Shown here: piece after piece, positions 41,206 through 49,337 of the stretch | Numbering within the stretch: position 1 is the stretch's first letter | Layout: every line of letters begins with the position of its first letter | Assembly (NCBI RefSeq): GCF_004345265.1 | Contig: NZ_SLUM01000021.1 | Coordinates: 1 to 64,000 of the forward strand | DNA length: 64,000 nucleotides | DNA from: Allofournierella massiliensis | GTDB taxonomy: Bacteria; Bacillota; Clostridia; Oscillospirales; Ruminococcaceae | Reading direction: 5' to 3' | Position numbers and translations under genes: made by a program | The notes under the pieces: generated by a model | Database searches by the model: none | What the model saw: only the letters and a program-made list of their open reading frames with translations | Told to the model about the DNA's origin: nothing

Positions 41206-41396
41206 ATAAGGAAGCTTTCCTTTACAGAGGAAAACGGAGATGGTTGTCTGGTCCCGGCTCGGCACTGCAATGCCTCGCATCGCCGGGCTCCAGTGTAAGT
41301 GCGCAGCGGGCAGCAATTCGGCCCTGGCCGCCCTGCCGCAGCAGTAATACCGGGTTTTGAAAGACGATTGTCTTTCCTTCGGTCTACGCTTCTTAT
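41206..41396 (-). ncRNA. rod-like structured RNA candidate (6S-like)
   Basis: No gene fits 41194-41552, but the minus strand folds into a long rod of about 191 nt. Nested pairings are 41388-41396 with 41206-41215, 41370-41378 with 41228-41235, 41362-41365 with 41246-41249, 41350-41354 with 41253-41257, and 41341-41346 with 41263-41268. They are capped by a 12-bp hairpin (41327-41339 with 41303-41314). Three G-U pairs exist only in the minus-strand reading, which fixes the strand. A terminator follows. Size and rod-with-internal-loops shape resemble 6S RNA; the primary sequence alone does not prove it. Confidence 0.5.
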
Positions 41397-41472
41397 CTTA
41401 CAGGCAAATTGTGGATAAATCGTGATAGGCCTATAAACATTCTGCGAAAAGCGTGAAAGGCGGGCCCGCACT

Positions 41473-41499
41473 GGCGCGGCGGGGCAAAACGTGATACAA
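41473..41499 (+). promoter_or_regulatory. possible queH promoter region
   Basis: TGGCGC-N17-TACAAT (about 41471-41499). A second candidate TTGTGG-N17-TATAAA lies at about 41409-41437. Both are weak to moderate. Confidence 0.4.
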
Positions 41500-41552
41500 T
41501 TAGCGCCGAAGGGCCGCCCAAAACATGGCCCGCGAAAAAGGAGATTTTTCCC

Positions 41553-42194
41553 ATGGCAAACCGCCCCAACTACCCCAAAATGATGGAACAGGTGCTGCTG
41601 AGCCTGGGCGAAAGCCGCCCCCGGCTTTTGCTGCATGCCTGCTGCGCCCCCTGCTCCAGCGCCGTGCTGGAGATGCTGTGCGGCTTTTTTGACATTACCA
41701 TTTTATATTATAACCCGAACATCTGGCCCGCATCCGAGTACCGCCGCCGGGCGGACGAATTGCACCAGTTTGTGAAGCAGGCAAAGCTGCCGGGCATCAC
41801 GCTGGTGGAGGAGGGCTACGACCAGAGCGAATTCTACACCGCGGTGGCCGGGCTGGAAGCCGAACCCGAGCGGGGCGGCCGCTGCACCGTGTGCTATCGG
41901 CTGCGGATGGAGCACGCAGCCCGGTACGCCGCCGCAAACGGATTCGACTGGTTCTGCTCCACCCTTTCGATCAGCCCCCGCAAGGACGCAGAGAAGATCA
42001 ACGCCATTGGCCGGGAGCTGGAAGCCAAATACGGCGTGCGCCACCTGCCCAACGAGTTCAAGCGCAAGGAGGGCCACAAGCGCAGTCTGGAGCTTTCGGC
42101 CCAGTACAGCCTGTACCGGCAGGACTGGTGCGGCTGCGAATTTTCGGCCCGGGGCAGCGCCCCGAAGCCGGAGCAGCCCGCCCCAGAAAAATAA
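41553..42194 (+). CDS. queH: epoxyqueuosine reductase QueH
   Basis: This 213-residue protein catalyses the last step of queuosine synthesis in tRNA (reduction of epoxyqueuosine), replacing QueG in many anaerobes. The Cys motif HACCAPCSS near residue 30 and GRCTVCYRLR plus DWCGCEFS supply the Fe-S and redox cysteines. SISPRKDAEKINAIG and FKRKEGHKRSLEL are conserved blocks. The ATG follows AAGGAGATTTTTCCC. Other queuosine genes are not in the window; many gut anaerobes salvage queuine. Confidence 0.93.
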   Translation: MANRPNYPKMMEQVLLSLGESRPRLLLHACCAPCSSAVLEMLCGFFDITILYYNPNIWPASEYRRRADELHQFVKQAKLPGITLVEEGYDQSEFYTAVAGLEAEPERGGRCTVCYRLRMEHAARYAAANGFDWFCSTLSISPRKDAEKINAIGRELEAKYGVRHLPNEFKRKEGHKRSLELSAQYSLYRQDWCGCEFSARGSAPKPEQPAPEK

Positions 42195-42207
42195 CCGCAT
42201 CAACACC

Positions 42208-42247
42208 GCCCCGCCCGGCCCCGCAGCCGGCGCGGGGCTTTTTTGTG
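42208..42247 (+). terminator. queH terminator
   Basis: A G/C stem (CCCCGCCCGGC / CCGGCGCGGGG) followed by CTTTTTTG. Confidence 0.8.
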
Positions 42248-42266
42248 CCATCCCCTCCTCCGCCGC

Positions 42267-42333
42267 GAAAAGCCCGCTTTTTTTCGCATTTTGACCCTTG
42301 AAAAGCCCGCTTTTTTCCGGCATTTCACCCTTG
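42267..42333. repeat. two tandem 33-bp repeats
   Basis: GAAAAGCCCGCTTTTTT is repeated at 42267 and 42300, each followed by a similar GCATTT(T/C)(G/A)CCCTTG, period 33 bp. A third, degenerate start (GCAGGCCCGG) follows. Each unit contains AAAAG-CCCG-CTTTT, a mini-hairpin with U run. Function unknown. Confidence 0.7.
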
Positions 42334-42375
42334 GCAGGCCCGGTTTGACCTGTGCTACCATATAAACTGAGAAGA

Positions 42376-42410
42376 TAAGGCGGAGCCGGATTTCTGGCCC
42401 CGCCTTTTTG
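42376..42410 (+). terminator. terminator-like hairpin upstream of the phage-type gene
   Basis: GGCGGAGCC / GGCCCCGCC (one mismatch) followed by TTTTTG, 100 bp before the start at 42509 and just after a TATAAA box (about 42360). It may be an attenuator or a terminator of a short transcript. Confidence 0.55.
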
Positions 42411-42508
42411 CAAACCGTCATCCGGTGCGCCCTGCTTTTTCAACAGGTGTGCCGGGGGGCGGTTTTTGTTTTCCCGGTTGATTTCCAAGCCAAAAAAGGA
42501 GGGTCAGA

Positions 42509-43447
42509 ATGTATTATTCCTTCGATGTGAACGCCGCCGTCCGGTACGGCGTGGAAGAGGCGGTGCTGCTGGAACACATCCGCTTCTGGTGCGAGAAAAA
42601 CGCGGCAAACCCGGACTGCCAAAAAGAAGGCCGCTGCTGGATGTACGCCAGCGCCCCCCGGCTGGCCGAGCATTTTTCCTTCTGGAGCGTACCCAAAATC
42701 CGCCGCCTGTTAAAAAGCCTTGTTCGGCAGGGGGCGCTTCTGGAAGGCCGCTTCGGTCGTTTCGCCTTTGATCGCACCTTGTGGTATGCAATCAGCGAAA
42801 CCGCTGCTTCCATGTTTCAGAATCGTCACTTGCAAAAAACGAATCCGGAACATTCAAATGCCGAATCCGAAAGAGCAATAAAAGATACCCAAAAAGATAC
42901 CCAAGAAGATTCCCAACACACATACACCGCCTGCGGCGGTGGGCGTGCGCCCTCTCCCCTTTTTGAAAAATCCGGGAACGCTGCGCCAAAGACTGGGTGC
43001 AAACCGAACCCCTGTTTCACCGATACGCCAGCAACTGCAACACAGGTAATCCCGGCGCAAACCGCCAGCCAACCGGCCAACATTACCCCAAACGGCTTTG
43101 AGCGGTTCTGGCAGGCCTATCCCCGCAAGGCGGATAAGCGGGCGGCCCTGCTGGCATGGAAGGCGCTGCGGCCCAGTGAAACCCTTGTGAACACCATGCT
43201 GGCGGCGCTGGCTGCCCAGTGCGAGAGCGCCCCATGGAAGGAAAGCGGCGGGCGGTACATCCCCCACCCGGCCAAGTGGCTGAGCCACCGCCGCTGGGAG
43301 GACGCGGCCCCCACGGCACAGGCCCCGGCCAAAAGCTATTCCATGCCCGCATGGGCTCAGCAGACCAGCCGCCCCTTTGACCCGGCTGTCGCCGTGGACA
43401 TTCTGGCCCGGCACCGCCCCCGCCGCCTCAAACAGCTGGAGGCCTGA
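42509..43447 (+). CDS. phage-type replication initiator / DnaD-like protein
   Basis: This 312-residue protein is built like phage replisome organisers. The N-terminal winged-helix region (about 1-95) contains EEAVLLEHIRFWCEKN and SVPKIRRLLKSLVRQG. A low-complexity, hydrophilic linker follows (about 100-195; locally much more AT-rich than its neighbours). The C-terminal block FERFWQAYPRKADKRAALLAWKAL and GGRYIPHPAKWLSHRRWED is typical of phage and plasmid helicase-loader/initiator proteins. There are no phage genes around it, so it is an isolated, possibly domesticated or stranded gene. The ATG follows AAAGGAGGGTCAG. Confidence 0.75.
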   Translation: MYYSFDVNAAVRYGVEEAVLLEHIRFWCEKNAANPDCQKEGRCWMYASAPRLAEHFSFWSVPKIRRLLKSLVRQGALLEGRFGRFAFDRTLWYAISETAASMFQNRHLQKTNPEHSNAESERAIKDTQKDTQEDSQHTYTACGGGRAPSPLFEKSGNAAPKTGCKPNPCFTDTPATATQVIPAQTASQPANITPNGFERFWQAYPRKADKRAALLAWKALRPSETLVNTMLAALAAQCESAPWKESGGRYIPHPAKWLSHRRWEDAAPTAQAPAKSYSMPAWAQQTSRPFDPAVAVDILARHRPRRLKQLEA

Positions 43448-43470
43448 CCCGGCCCGGCCCCCATGCAGCA

Positions 43471-43502
43471 AAAAAGCGAAGCGCAAACACGCTTCGCTTT
43501 TG
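43471..43502. terminator. bidirectional terminator
   Basis: A 12-bp stem AAAAGCGAAGCG / CGCTTCGCTTTT, flanked by A and T runs, between the convergent phage-type gene and the M56 gene. Confidence 0.85.
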
Positions 43503-43529
43503 TTTCGCTCAAGGCCGGTGGATTTCCCC

Positions 43530-46500
43530 TCAGCTGACGGTGATGCCCGCTTCGTCCTCGGCCAGGGTCACGCCCTCGGGGGGCTGAATCTGCAACGCCA
43601 CCAGCTCCTGGGTGCGGCCGTCCAGCTCCAGCGTGCCCCGGGAGCGCACCCGGCCCTCCGGGTAACCCTCGCCGCCCAGAGAGTCGATCGGCATGGGGGT
43701 GGGCGTGGGGCGGTACGTTGACTGACTGGCCACCCAGTCCTCATACTGGCGTTCGGCCGCATCCGCCGCATCGGCCTGTGCGGGCATCGGGGTGGTGGTG
43801 GGGGCGGGCTGACCGGTGCTGCCGTTTTGCTGCATGTCGCTCAGCTGCTGGCGCAGCTGCTCCAGCACCTGTTCCCGGTTCTGCCGCTCCTGCTGTATGC
43901 TGCTCAGCTGCTGGCGCAGCTGCTCCAGCGCCTGTTCCCGGGCCTGCCGCTCCTGCTCGGTTGCGGCCTGTTCCACCTGGCTGATGCCGGTCTGAATCTC
44001 CTGTTCCAGCCGGGTCTCGCTTGCCAGCAGGCTTTCGACCAGTTTTTCCGTCGCGGCCACCAGCGCCTGCTGGTCGGCCTCTGCGTCGGTGGCGGAGGCT
44101 GAGGCGGGCGGCAGCAGAATCTGGGCCGAGGCGTTCAGCAGGGTGTTGCGCACCTCCAGCCGGTAGCTGCCCTGCTGGCTCATCACGGTGCGGTCCACCG
44201 TCTCCTGCTGGCCGGGCTGCCAGCCCTGACTCACAAAGGCGTCCGGCAAACCGGCGGAAAGGCTGCTCCAGCTGCCCCGGCTCTCGTTGTAGCGCACAAG
44301 GCGCAGCTCCCACTCGCCGGGTTCGGCGGTTTCGGGGATGGTCACGGTGAGGGGCGCGTCGCCGCCCTCGTACTGAATGCCATCGGCCAGCTCGTCCAGC
44401 CGCTTGGTGAACTCCACAGACGCCTGCGGCTCCACCACCATCTCTTCATAGCTGTATTTTCGGGAATCGACCGGTTCGCCATCGGTTTTGGCGGGCTGCC
44501 GGTCGGCGGGCGGGTCCGGCAGGCGAAGATAGCTTTCCTGCCCGGTGGCCTTTTCCCGCACATGCAGCACCAGCCGGGTGTAGGATGCCGTGGCGTTGGC
44601 GCTCAGGGTCAGGGTGTCGCCGGGCTGCCAGCTCTGGTTCACCAGCGCGTCGGACACGCCCTCCCCTGTGATGGTGGTTCCGCTGCCATCCAGCAGATAC
44701 ACCCGCGCCCAGGTTCCGGTGGGGTCGGTCACGGTGGATATGGCCGCTGTCGCGCCTGTCTGCTTCTGGCCGTAGACGTGCAGCTCCACCTGTTCGCTGG
44801 TCAGGCCCTCGGGAATGGTGAAGGCAAAGCCCTCCTGCTGCCAGCGGCCGCTGCGCCACAGCTGCTCCAGCTGCTGCCAGCGTTCGGTTTCGGTGCGCGT
44901 TGCCTCCTGTGTGCCCACCCTGCCGCCCAGCGAAAAGCCGATGCCGCCGCTTTCGTACAGGCCGGTGTACAGCGCAAACAGATCCTGCACCCGGTAGGTA
45001 ACGCCCTGCGCCGGGTCGGCCCCGGCGGTGGCGGCCAGCTGCACCTCCAGATCCATGGGCGCGCCGGTGAGCAGCTCCAGCGGGATGGTATAGCTTTCCC
45101 CCGCCTGCCAGCTCTGGGTGGTGAACACCTCGGGCAGGCCCGTTTCCACCGGGGCGTCGCCGCCGTTTTCCCACAGATAGATGCGCCAGTCCGCGCCGGA
45201 AAGCCCCTCTGCCGGGGGCACAAGGAAGGTCAGGCCGTTTTCATCCAGCCACATGTTGTACACCAGCTGCTCCACGGCCTGCCGCTGAACATCGTATTCC
45301 CCGGTCTGGGCGGTGTCCGCATACAGATCCACCAGCTCGCCCGCTTCCAGCCCGGATTCGGTCCAGGTATACCGCTGCATCCGGCCGTCCGGGAACAGCA
45401 GGTTCAGCTCCACCTGTCTGGTGGCCTCGTCCAGCACGCCGTTTTCATACCGGCTGCTGCCGGTTTCGGTCACGGCCGTGGCGCTCAGCGGATCCCGCCG
45501 CAGCAGCCGCCCCTCGTAATACAGGGTGCTCTCGGCGGTGTTGTCCCGGGTGCTGTCCCAGTAATAGAGCCGGAACCAGCCCTCCGTTTCGGTCAGAACC
45601 TGACCGTCGGGGGCGCTGTCCGCCTGGGCGAGAATCAGTTCCCGATTCGCGTCCCCGGTCTGCCAGATCAGGCGCTGGCGCACGGTTTCGCCCTCGCCGA
45701 TCAGATCATCCGCGCTGGCGATGGTTTTTCCCATGGCCCCGGTGAAGGTGCAGGCGGTGAGCAGCACCGCACCCGCCAGTGTGAGGGCGATGGCGGCCCG
45801 GCGGGGCTTTTTGGCGGTGACGATGGCCTTTAACCGCCGCTGCATGGCCCCGGCGCTGCCGCTCATGGAGGTGGCGGCAAGCAGAGCCGTACCCGGCACC
45901 CGCCGGGGAATCAGCTCCACAAGGCAGCGGCCATAATCCCGCCGCCGGGCTTCTTCCATGGCGGCGGTGACCGCTTCGTCGCAGGCAAGCTCGCAGTCCC
46001 GCCTGGAGGCTGCCGCCGCCCACCAGACCAGTGGGTCGAACCAGTACACCGCCAGAAGCACGCAGCGCAATGCGCCCCAGATGTGGTCCCTGTGGCGGTA
46101 ATGGGTTTTCTCGTGGGCCAGCACAAAGTCCAGCCGCTCACGGTTTTCCAGCGCCGCCGGGTTCAGATAGATGGCGGGATGAATCAGCCCGTGCAGGCAG
46201 GGGCTGGCCAGCTCGTGGCAGAGGTACACCGGCAGACCGCCGGTTTGTTCCGGGGCAAGATCCAGCTGGCACCGGGATCGAGATTTCCGCAGCCGCAGCG
46301 AAAAGCGGAGATTTGCCCACAGCAGGGCCCCGCCGGTGAGCACAGCGCCCGCCGCCCAGATTACGGGCAGCAGCGCCGCCGGGTTCAAAGACCATTCCGG
46401 GTGCGGTTCACTGCCGGAAGTATCTGCAATGCCGCCGGAAAGCCCCGCCTGCGTGCCGCCGGTGGCGGTCTGGGCAAGGTCGGTTTCCGGGGCGGTGCCC

Positions 46501-46760
46501 GTTTGAGCCTCGGTATCCACCGGGACGGGCAGCGTTTCGCCGGAAAATTCTTCCGGTCGGGCAAGGCTGACCTGCACGGTGTCCGGCAGGGCGTTCAGCA
46601 CGCTGGCCCGGCTCTGGGGCAGGCTGACCGGCAGCAGCAGCCGCAGCAGCACAAGGCCCCACAGGGCGTACTGCATCCGGCGGCTGATCCGCCCGGCCAG
46701 CAGCGCCCGCGCCGCCAGCACGGCCAGAATCAGCAGACTGGAGGTGATGAGAAGTTCCAT
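43530..46760 (-). CDS. BlaR1-like M56 metalloprotease with long modular ectodomain (copy B)
   Basis: This 1076-residue membrane protein has an N-terminal ~345-residue core with four hydrophobic segments. It carries the zinc-protease motif AHEKTH (about 217), a downstream acidic ligand region CELACDEAV and a final segment ending LLTACTFTGA. In BlaR1/MecR1 proteins this core senses a signal and triggers cleavage of the BlaI repressor. The remaining ~730 residues are not a penicillin-binding domain. They contain at least three related beta-rich modules, each with a variant of W..Y.......LP..F..Q.W.PG, followed by a long Gln/Glu-rich coiled coil (about 905-980) with an internal duplication (LEQLRQQLS twice), a Pro/Thr linker and a C-terminal segment. 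The core is nearly identical to copy A, 18 bp upstream. Confidence 0.85.
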   Translation of the reverse strand: MELLITSSLLILAVLAARALLAGRISRRMQYALWGLVLLRLLLPVSLPQSRASVLNALPDTVQVSLARPEEFSGETLPVPVDTEAQTGTAPETDLAQTATGGTQAGLSGGIADTSGSEPHPEWSLNPAALLPVIWAAGAVLTGGALLWANLRFSLRLRKSRSRCQLDLAPEQTGGLPVYLCHELASPCLHGLIHPAIYLNPAALENRERLDFVLAHEKTHYRHRDHIWGALRCVLLAVYWFDPLVWWAAAASRRDCELACDEAVTAAMEEARRRDYGRCLVELIPRRVPGTALLAATSMSGSAGAMQRRLKAIVTAKKPRRAAIALTLAGAVLLTACTFTGAMGKTIASADDLIGEGETVRQRLIWQTGDANRELILAQADSAPDGQVLTETEGWFRLYYWDSTRDNTAESTLYYEGRLLRRDPLSATAVTETGSSRYENGVLDEATRQVELNLLFPDGRMQRYTWTESGLEAGELVDLYADTAQTGEYDVQRQAVEQLVYNMWLDENGLTFLVPPAEGLSGADWRIYLWENGGDAPVETGLPEVFTTQSWQAGESYTIPLELLTGAPMDLEVQLAATAGADPAQGVTYRVQDLFALYTGLYESGGIGFSLGGRVGTQEATRTETERWQQLEQLWRSGRWQQEGFAFTIPEGLTSEQVELHVYGQKQTGATAAISTVTDPTGTWARVYLLDGSGTTITGEGVSDALVNQSWQPGDTLTLSANATASYTRLVLHVREKATGQESYLRLPDPPADRQPAKTDGEPVDSRKYSYEEMVVEPQASVEFTKRLDELADGIQYEGGDAPLTVTIPETAEPGEWELRLVRYNESRGSWSSLSAGLPDAFVSQGWQPGQQETVDRTVMSQQGSYRLEVRNTLLNASAQILLPPASASATDAEADQQALVAATEKLVESLLASETRLEQEIQTGISQVEQAATEQERQAREQALEQLRQQLSSIQQERQNREQVLEQLRQQLSDMQQNGSTGQPAPTTTPMPAQADAADAAERQYEDWVASQSTYRPTPTPMPIDSLGGEGYPEGRVRSRGTLELDGRTQELVALQIQPPEGVTLAEDEAGITVS

Positions 46761-46777
46761 CCTGTTCCCCTCTTTCT

Positions 46778-48934
46778 TTACTCAAATTCCACCGACAGGG
46801 TGGTGTTCCACAGGGTATTGGTTGCGTTCAGCCGGTAGTGACCGCCCTCCGGCAGGTTCTCGCCCTTCAGGGTGACCGTCTCGCCCGGCTGGGGTTCAGC
46901 GTCCGGCAGCAGGGCGGAACAGGTGACCCAGCTGCCCCGCTCCGGATTCCGCTGGCTCAGCTCCAGCTTCCATTCGCCGGGGGCGGCGGTTTCGGGTATG
47001 GTGAAGGTGAAGTCCCGGGTATCCGGGTTCCACTGAACGGTCTCGGAAAAGGCGGTCATCGCCGCCTGATACTCCACCAGCGCGTCGCCGGTGGGGTTTT
47101 CCTCCTCACTCTGGGCGGAGAAAAGCGGCGCGGTCAGGCGCTGGTAATCGTTCAGGAGGATGATTGGCAGCGGCGCCACATCCTTCTCCTCGATCAGCAG
47201 CTGCAGCATGGCGGTTCCCTCGTTGCCGGTGGGCAGGGCGTCCAGCGGGATGGCGTATTCCTGCCCCGGCTCCCATTCGCCGCTGGCAAACGGTTCCGGT
47301 ACGCCCTCGGTGATCTCGGTTCTTTCGATTTCGCCGGTGGGCGTCCAGACCAGAGCCAGCCGCCAGTGCTCCGGCCGATCCTTCAGCCCTGCCGGAATCG
47401 TAAAGCGGATGGCGTCGCCCTCCGGATGGATGCTGTTCGCCAGCTCGGTGTTCAGGTCCATCAGCTCCCACACCAGTTCCGGCCACTCGGACAGGGGCGG
47501 ATAATCCATCTGAAGCATCGCCCACTGCTGAAACAGAGTGAACTCCAGCTGGGTGCCATCCGGCTGCAGCAGCGTAACAATGAGCTCCTGCACCTGGGCC
47601 GGATCCTCGTTGCCCCGGTACTCCTCCAGCGGCACAACATCGTCCGAACCGGGCTCCTCCGCCGACCACTTCACCTCCAGCGAGCCGTTTTGCACCTTAC
47701 CGGCAAATCGCAGGGCATCCGCTTCGGGTTCGGCGGCGCTGTCCCAGTAATAAACCTTCACATACTCCTCGCCCTCGGCAAGGGGTTCGCCCTCCGGGGC
47801 GGGGGCCCGCGCCACCAGAAGCTCCTGCATCCGGCTCTCGTCGCCCAGGGCGCAGAGCTTCCACTCGGTTTCGCCCTCGGCCAGATAGTCCCGGGCGCTG
47901 GTAATGCCCTTCGCTCCGGTGAAGGTGCAGGCGGTGAGCAGCACCGCCCCCGCCAGCGTGAGGGCGATGGCGGCCCGGCGGGGCTTTTTGGCGGTGACAA
48001 TGGCCTTTAACCGCCGCTGCATGGCCCCGGCGCTGCCGCTCATGGAGGTGGCGGCAAGCAGGGCCGTACCCCGCGCCCGGTTCGGGATCAGCTCCACAAG
48101 GCAGCGGCCGTAATCCCGCCCCCGGGCTTCTTCCATGGCGGCGGTGACCGCCTCGTCACAGGCAAGCTCGCAGTCCCGCCTGGAGGCTGCCGCCGCCCAC
48201 CAGACCAGCGGGTCGAACCAGTACACCGCCAGCAGCACGCAGCGCAAAGCGCCCCAGATGTGGTCCCTGTGGCGGTAATGGGTTTTCTCGTGGGCCAGCA
48301 CGAACTCCAGCCGCTCGGGGCTTTCCAGCGCCGCCGGGTTCAGATAGATGGCGGGATGAAGCAGCCCGTGCAGGCAGGGGCTGGCCAGCTCGTGGCAGAG
48401 GTACACCGGCAGACCGCCGGTGATTTCGGGTTCCAGATCCAGCTGGCATCTCTCCCGCCGCAGCCGCAGCGAAAAGCGAAGATTCGCCCACAGCAGCGCC
48501 CCGCCGGTGAGCACAGCGCCCGCCGCCCAGACGAGCGGCAGCAGCGCCGCCGGATTCAAAGACCATTCCGGGTGCGGTTCGCTGCCGGAAATATCTGCAA
48601 CGCCGCCGGAAATTCCCGCCTGCATCCCGCCGGTTGCGGTCTGGGCAAGGTCGGTTTCCGGGGCGGTGCCGGTTTGAACTTCGGTATCCGCCGGGGCGGG
48701 CAGGGTTTCGCCGGAAAATTCTCCCGGGCGGGCAAGGCTGACCTGCGCCGTGTCCGGCAGGGCGTTCATCACGCTGGCCCGGCTCTGGGGCAGGCTGACC
48801 GGCAGCAGCAGCCGCAGCAGCACAAGGCCCCACAGGGCGTACTGCATCCGGCGGCTGATCCGCCCCGCCAGCAGCGCCCGCGCCGCCAGCACCGCCAGAA
48901 TCAGCAGACTGGATGTGATGAGCAGTTCGATCAT
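46778..48934 (-). CDS. BlaR1-like M56 metalloprotease (copy A)
   Basis: This 718-residue protein has the same ~340-residue sensor/protease core as copy B. Four membrane segments begin with ITSSLLILAVLAARALL, the HEKTH zinc motif is at about 215-219, and CTFTG at about 336. The ectodomain (about 345-718) is different and shorter. It has a beta-rich N-terminal part and two modules related to those of copy B (EGVPEPFASGEWEPGQ; SALLPDAEPQPGETV). The gene starts 4 bp after blaI with AAAGGAGAG overlapping the blaI end. It is presumably the co-transcribed sensor that inactivates BlaI by proteolysis; the ligand is unlikely to be a beta-lactam because no transpeptidase-like SxxK/SxN/KTG domain is seen. 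Confidence 0.87.
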   Translation of the reverse strand: MIELLITSSLLILAVLAARALLAGRISRRMQYALWGLVLLRLLLPVSLPQSRASVMNALPDTAQVSLARPGEFSGETLPAPADTEVQTGTAPETDLAQTATGGMQAGISGGVADISGSEPHPEWSLNPAALLPLVWAAGAVLTGGALLWANLRFSLRLRRERCQLDLEPEITGGLPVYLCHELASPCLHGLLHPAIYLNPAALESPERLEFVLAHEKTHYRHRDHIWGALRCVLLAVYWFDPLVWWAAAASRRDCELACDEAVTAAMEEARGRDYGRCLVELIPNRARGTALLAATSMSGSAGAMQRRLKAIVTAKKPRRAAIALTLAGAVLLTACTFTGAKGITSARDYLAEGETEWKLCALGDESRMQELLVARAPAPEGEPLAEGEEYVKVYYWDSAAEPEADALRFAGKVQNGSLEVKWSAEEPGSDDVVPLEEYRGNEDPAQVQELIVTLLQPDGTQLEFTLFQQWAMLQMDYPPLSEWPELVWELMDLNTELANSIHPEGDAIRFTIPAGLKDRPEHWRLALVWTPTGEIERTEITEGVPEPFASGEWEPGQEYAIPLDALPTGNEGTAMLQLLIEEKDVAPLPIILLNDYQRLTAPLFSAQSEEENPTGDALVEYQAAMTAFSETVQWNPDTRDFTFTIPETAAPGEWKLELSQRNPERGSWVTCSALLPDAEPQPGETVTLKGENLPEGGHYRLNATNTLWNTTLSVEFE

Positions 48935-48938
48935 GCGA

Positions 48939-49319
48939 TCACTCTCCTTTTTCGCCGGGGGCCTTTTCCAGAATCTTCAGCAGCTGGGCGCGCTCGGTTT
49001 CGCTGATGCCCTTCTGCTCCACAAAGGCGTTGACCAGCAGGCCCAGGCTGCCGCCGTAGATGCGATCCAGCAGGCTCTCGGTCTCCCGCAGGGCAACCCC
49101 GGCCTTTTCCACCGCCGGATAGTACTCCTTGGCCCGGCCGCCCTCCTCGTGGCGTACCGCGCCCTTGGCCTCCAGCCGGTTGAGCATGGTGATCACGGTG
49201 TGCTTGGACCAGCCGGTCTCGTCGGCCAGATCGGCCACCAGCCGGGTGATGGTGCGGGGGGCGTTTTGCCACAGCTGATTCATCAGCTTCCACTCCCCGG
49301 CAGACAGTTCCACGTTCAT
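48939..49319 (-). CDS. BlaI/MecI/CopY-family repressor
   Basis: This 126-residue winged-helix repressor contains LSAGEWKLMNQLWQNAPRTI, then WSKHTVITMLNRLEAKGAVRHEE (recognition helix and wing) and a C-terminal dimerisation helix region. The proteolysis-sensitive segment of this family is expected in the C-terminal part, near AVEKAGVALRETESLLDRI (inference). The ATG at 49317-49319 follows GAGGGGAGGAAGAAAC; a longer frame lacks a ribosome site. It heads an operon with the two M56 proteases and is preceded by two operator-like repeats (49338-49391). Confidence 0.92.
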   Translation of the reverse strand: MNVELSAGEWKLMNQLWQNAPRTITRLVADLADETGWSKHTVITMLNRLEAKGAVRHEEGGRAKEYYPAVEKAGVALRETESLLDRIYGGSLGLLVNAFVEQKGISETERAQLLKILEKAPGEKGE

Positions 49320-49337
49320 GTTTCTTCCTCCCCTCAA

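Noticed and set aside
41206-41396. RNase P RNA, SRP RNA or tmRNA
   Set aside because: The conserved core sequences of each (for example GAGGAAAGTCC of RNase P, the GGAAG-type SRP apical motif, tRNA-like ends of tmRNA) are absent.
43530-48934. Beta-lactam resistance sensor (true BlaR1/MecR1)
   Set aside because: The core is of that family, but no penicillin-binding domain (SxxK, SxN, KTG) or beta-lactamase gene is present, so drug sensing is not supported.
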